A stretch of 7,284 nucleotides of DNA. Source: Burkholderiaceae bacterium. GTDB lineage: Bacteria; Pseudomonadota; Gammaproteobacteria; Burkholderiales; Burkholderiaceae. Shown piece by piece: positions 5,925 to 7,284 of the stretch; the stretch's first letter is position 1, and every line of letters begins with the position of its first letter. The stretch lies in NCBI GenBank assembly GCA_947461335.1, contig CANHLB010000085.1, forward strand, positions 1 through 7,284, given 5' to 3'. The notes beneath the pieces were generated by a model, which worked only from the letters and a program-made list of their open reading frames with translations, had not been told where the DNA came from and made no database searches. The translations under genes and the position numbers were made by a program.

Positions 5925-7274
5925 TTGAATAAAATCAATACCTTAGAGAGTCCATGGGGCAGTAGCCGCTACCGAAAAGTGGCAACTGCTGTTTGTTTTG
6001 GCACTTTTCTAGAGTGGTATGACTTTCTGACGTTTGCTACCTTAGCGGTTTTTTTTGGCCCCCTCTTCTTTCCCTCGGAAGATCCTAATGCGGGTCTTTT
6101 AGCAAGCCTAGCTACCTTTGGCGTTGGAATGGTAGTCAGACCCATTGGCGCAGCTCTATTTGGGTCTATGGGCGATCGTATTGGGCGTAAGCCTGTCTTT
6201 ATGATCACCATTGCTCTCATGGGTCTGGCAACGGTTAGCGTTGGCTTTTTACCCGTTTACTCCCAAATTGGTATCTGGGCCCCTATCCTTCTGGTTGGCT
6301 TACGCCTAATGCAAGGGCTTTCTGCTGGTGGTGAAATCGGTGGAGGCGCCATATATCTTGCAGAGCATGCCGGCAATCAGAATAGGGGCTTTAAAACCAG
6401 CTTCTTGCAACTCATGGGGCCACTCGGAATTCTTGTCTCAACCTTGCAAATTGCCCTTTTACAGATCTGGTTAAGCCCCGAAGAATTTCAATCTTGGGGT
6501 TGGCGTGTACCGTTTTGGATCTCCATTGTTCTATTGCTCATCGCGTTTAAGGCAAGGATGGCTTTAGAAGAAACCCCTGTGTTTTTAGAGATTAGCAAAA
6601 ACAAGAAAATTATTCAGAATCCATTACTCAATAACTTTCGCGATCCACAAACCAGAAAACGTATGTTCCTGCTTTTCTTCTGTGTGTCTGCTGGAGGAGC
6701 TGTGCTCTTTTTTTGCGTTCAGGTATACACCGCAATCTTCTTAAAAACTTCTATCAAGCTTCCGGCAGAACTGGTAAACCAATTCAGTATTTATGCCACG
6801 GCCGTATTATTTCCACTCACAATTTTTGCGGGCTGGCTATCAGACAAGATTGGACGAAAGCCCGTTGTAATCAGTGGATTACTGTTAGGCACCATTTTTA
6901 TTCTGCCTGGATTCCAGATGCTTCATGCCCTAGGTATTGAGCTGATACAGACAATGAATCCTACTGTGAATATATTGTTGATGGGTGCAGTCTTAACAGT
7001 ACTGTCGCTCTGCCTAGCACTAGTAGTTGGTCCACAGACTGCGCTTCTAGCAGAACTCTTTCCTGCTAAATCCAGAAATAGCGCAGCTACTCTTCCTCAT
7101 AACTTAGCTGCTGGCTGGATTGGTGGCATGCTTCCCTTCATTGTGACCTGGCTCAATACAAGCTGGGAGAGCGATCTTGCTGGACTTTGGTATCCAACGA
7201 TATTCCTAGGAGTGGGGGCCTTAATAGCAATACTGTATCTACCAGAAACGAGAAATACCTCTTTACTAGATTAG
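5925..7274 (+). CDS. MFS transporter, metabolite:H+ symporter (MHS) type
   Basis: Inner-membrane secondary transporter of the MHS branch of the major facilitator superfamily (relatives of ProP, KgtP and ShiA), which move organic acids or osmolytes with protons. The 449-aa product has about 12 hydrophobic segments, near 20-48, 57-80, 91-110, 116-135, 160-182, 192-210, 247-268, 284-303, 313-331, 347-370, 391-411 and 420-440. The MFS loop motif occurs in both halves, GDRIGRKP at 83-90 and SDKIGRKP at 306-313. FLEWYDF at 28-34, RLMQGLSAGGE at 127-137, ELFPAKSR at 377-384 and the closing LPETR at 439-443 are typical of the branch. The start appears to be TTG: a stop at 5913 closes the frame upstream, no in-frame ATG precedes the first helix, and no Shine-Dalgarno is clear. 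The substrate is not readable. It ends in TAG. Confidence 0.9.
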   Translation: MNKINTLESPWGSSRYRKVATAVCFGTFLEWYDFLTFATLAVFFGPLFFPSEDPNAGLLASLATFGVGMVVRPIGAALFGSMGDRIGRKPVFMITIALMGLATVSVGFLPVYSQIGIWAPILLVGLRLMQGLSAGGEIGGGAIYLAEHAGNQNRGFKTSFLQLMGPLGILVSTLQIALLQIWLSPEEFQSWGWRVPFWISIVLLLIAFKARMALEETPVFLEISKNKKIIQNPLLNNFRDPQTRKRMFLLFFCVSAGGAVLFFCVQVYTAIFLKTSIKLPAELVNQFSIYATAVLFPLTIFAGWLSDKIGRKPVVISGLLLGTIFILPGFQMLHALGIELIQTMNPTVNILLMGAVLTVLSLCLALVVGPQTALLAELFPAKSRNSAATLPHNLAAGWIGGMLPFIVTWLNTSWESDLAGLWYPTIFLGVGALIAILYLPETRNTSLLD

Positions 7275-7284
7275 AAGCTAGAAC

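Noticed and set aside
1..7284. Search for mobile elements, CRISPR arrays, tRNA genes, toxin-antitoxin pairs or defence genes
   Set aside because: None seen. Apart from the start-point gaps described, the window is filled by intact housekeeping, storage and transport genes with similar base composition. RmuC has a nuclease-like fold but is a widespread core gene here, not part of a defence cluster.

Overview
The window looks like ordinary chromosome from a betaproteobacterium of the Burkholderiales. The moderate-to-low GC content, the gene order hemA-prfA-prmC-grxD-rmuC and the nearby polyhydroxyalkanoate (PHA) phasin suggest a Polynucleobacter-like freshwater organism. That genus call is inference from memory of gene order and protein style, not from a database match. 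I see no mobile element, CRISPR array, tRNA, rRNA or other sign of recent transfer. All complete genes are intact and of normal length for their families.

Positions 1-131: the left edge holds the first 29 codons of a minus-strand gene (1-88, running off the window). It looks like a small GlsB/YeaQ/YmgE-type membrane protein and is divergent from hemA across only 43 bp. The two predicted promoters interlock: the hemA -10 box lies inside the divergent transcript, and the divergent promoter lies on the hemA start codon. The hemA mRNA would have almost no leader.

Positions 132-5088: a tight plus-strand run. hemA (glutamyl-tRNA reductase, first step of tetrapyrrole synthesis) abuts prfA (release factor 1) with no gap and in the same frame. 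prmC follows 6 bp later and methylates the GGQ glutamine of the release factor. After a 100-bp AT-rich gap come grxD (CGFS monothiol glutaredoxin, Fe-S cluster carrier) and, 18 bp further, rmuC (membrane-anchored coiled-coil protein with a nuclease-like domain), which starts with GTG. A strong bidirectional terminator at 5102-5135 closes this run and also serves the convergent phasin gene.

Positions 5168-7274: a phasin gene on the minus strand and a 12-helix MHS-type major facilitator transporter on the plus strand are divergent across 172 bp. The phasin has a good sigma70 promoter and the only clear Shine-Dalgarno in the window. Two TTGC-N3-GCA dyads in the intergenic region, one on the predicted phasin transcription start, are candidate sites for a PhaR-type PHA-responsive repressor. 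The transporter appears to start at TTG, and its substrate cannot be read from the sequence.

There is no convincing novel multi-gene system here. The points most worth checking are regulatory: the interlocked hemA promoter region, the UAG stop of hemA placed in frame directly before the RF1 gene, and the PhaR-like dyads.
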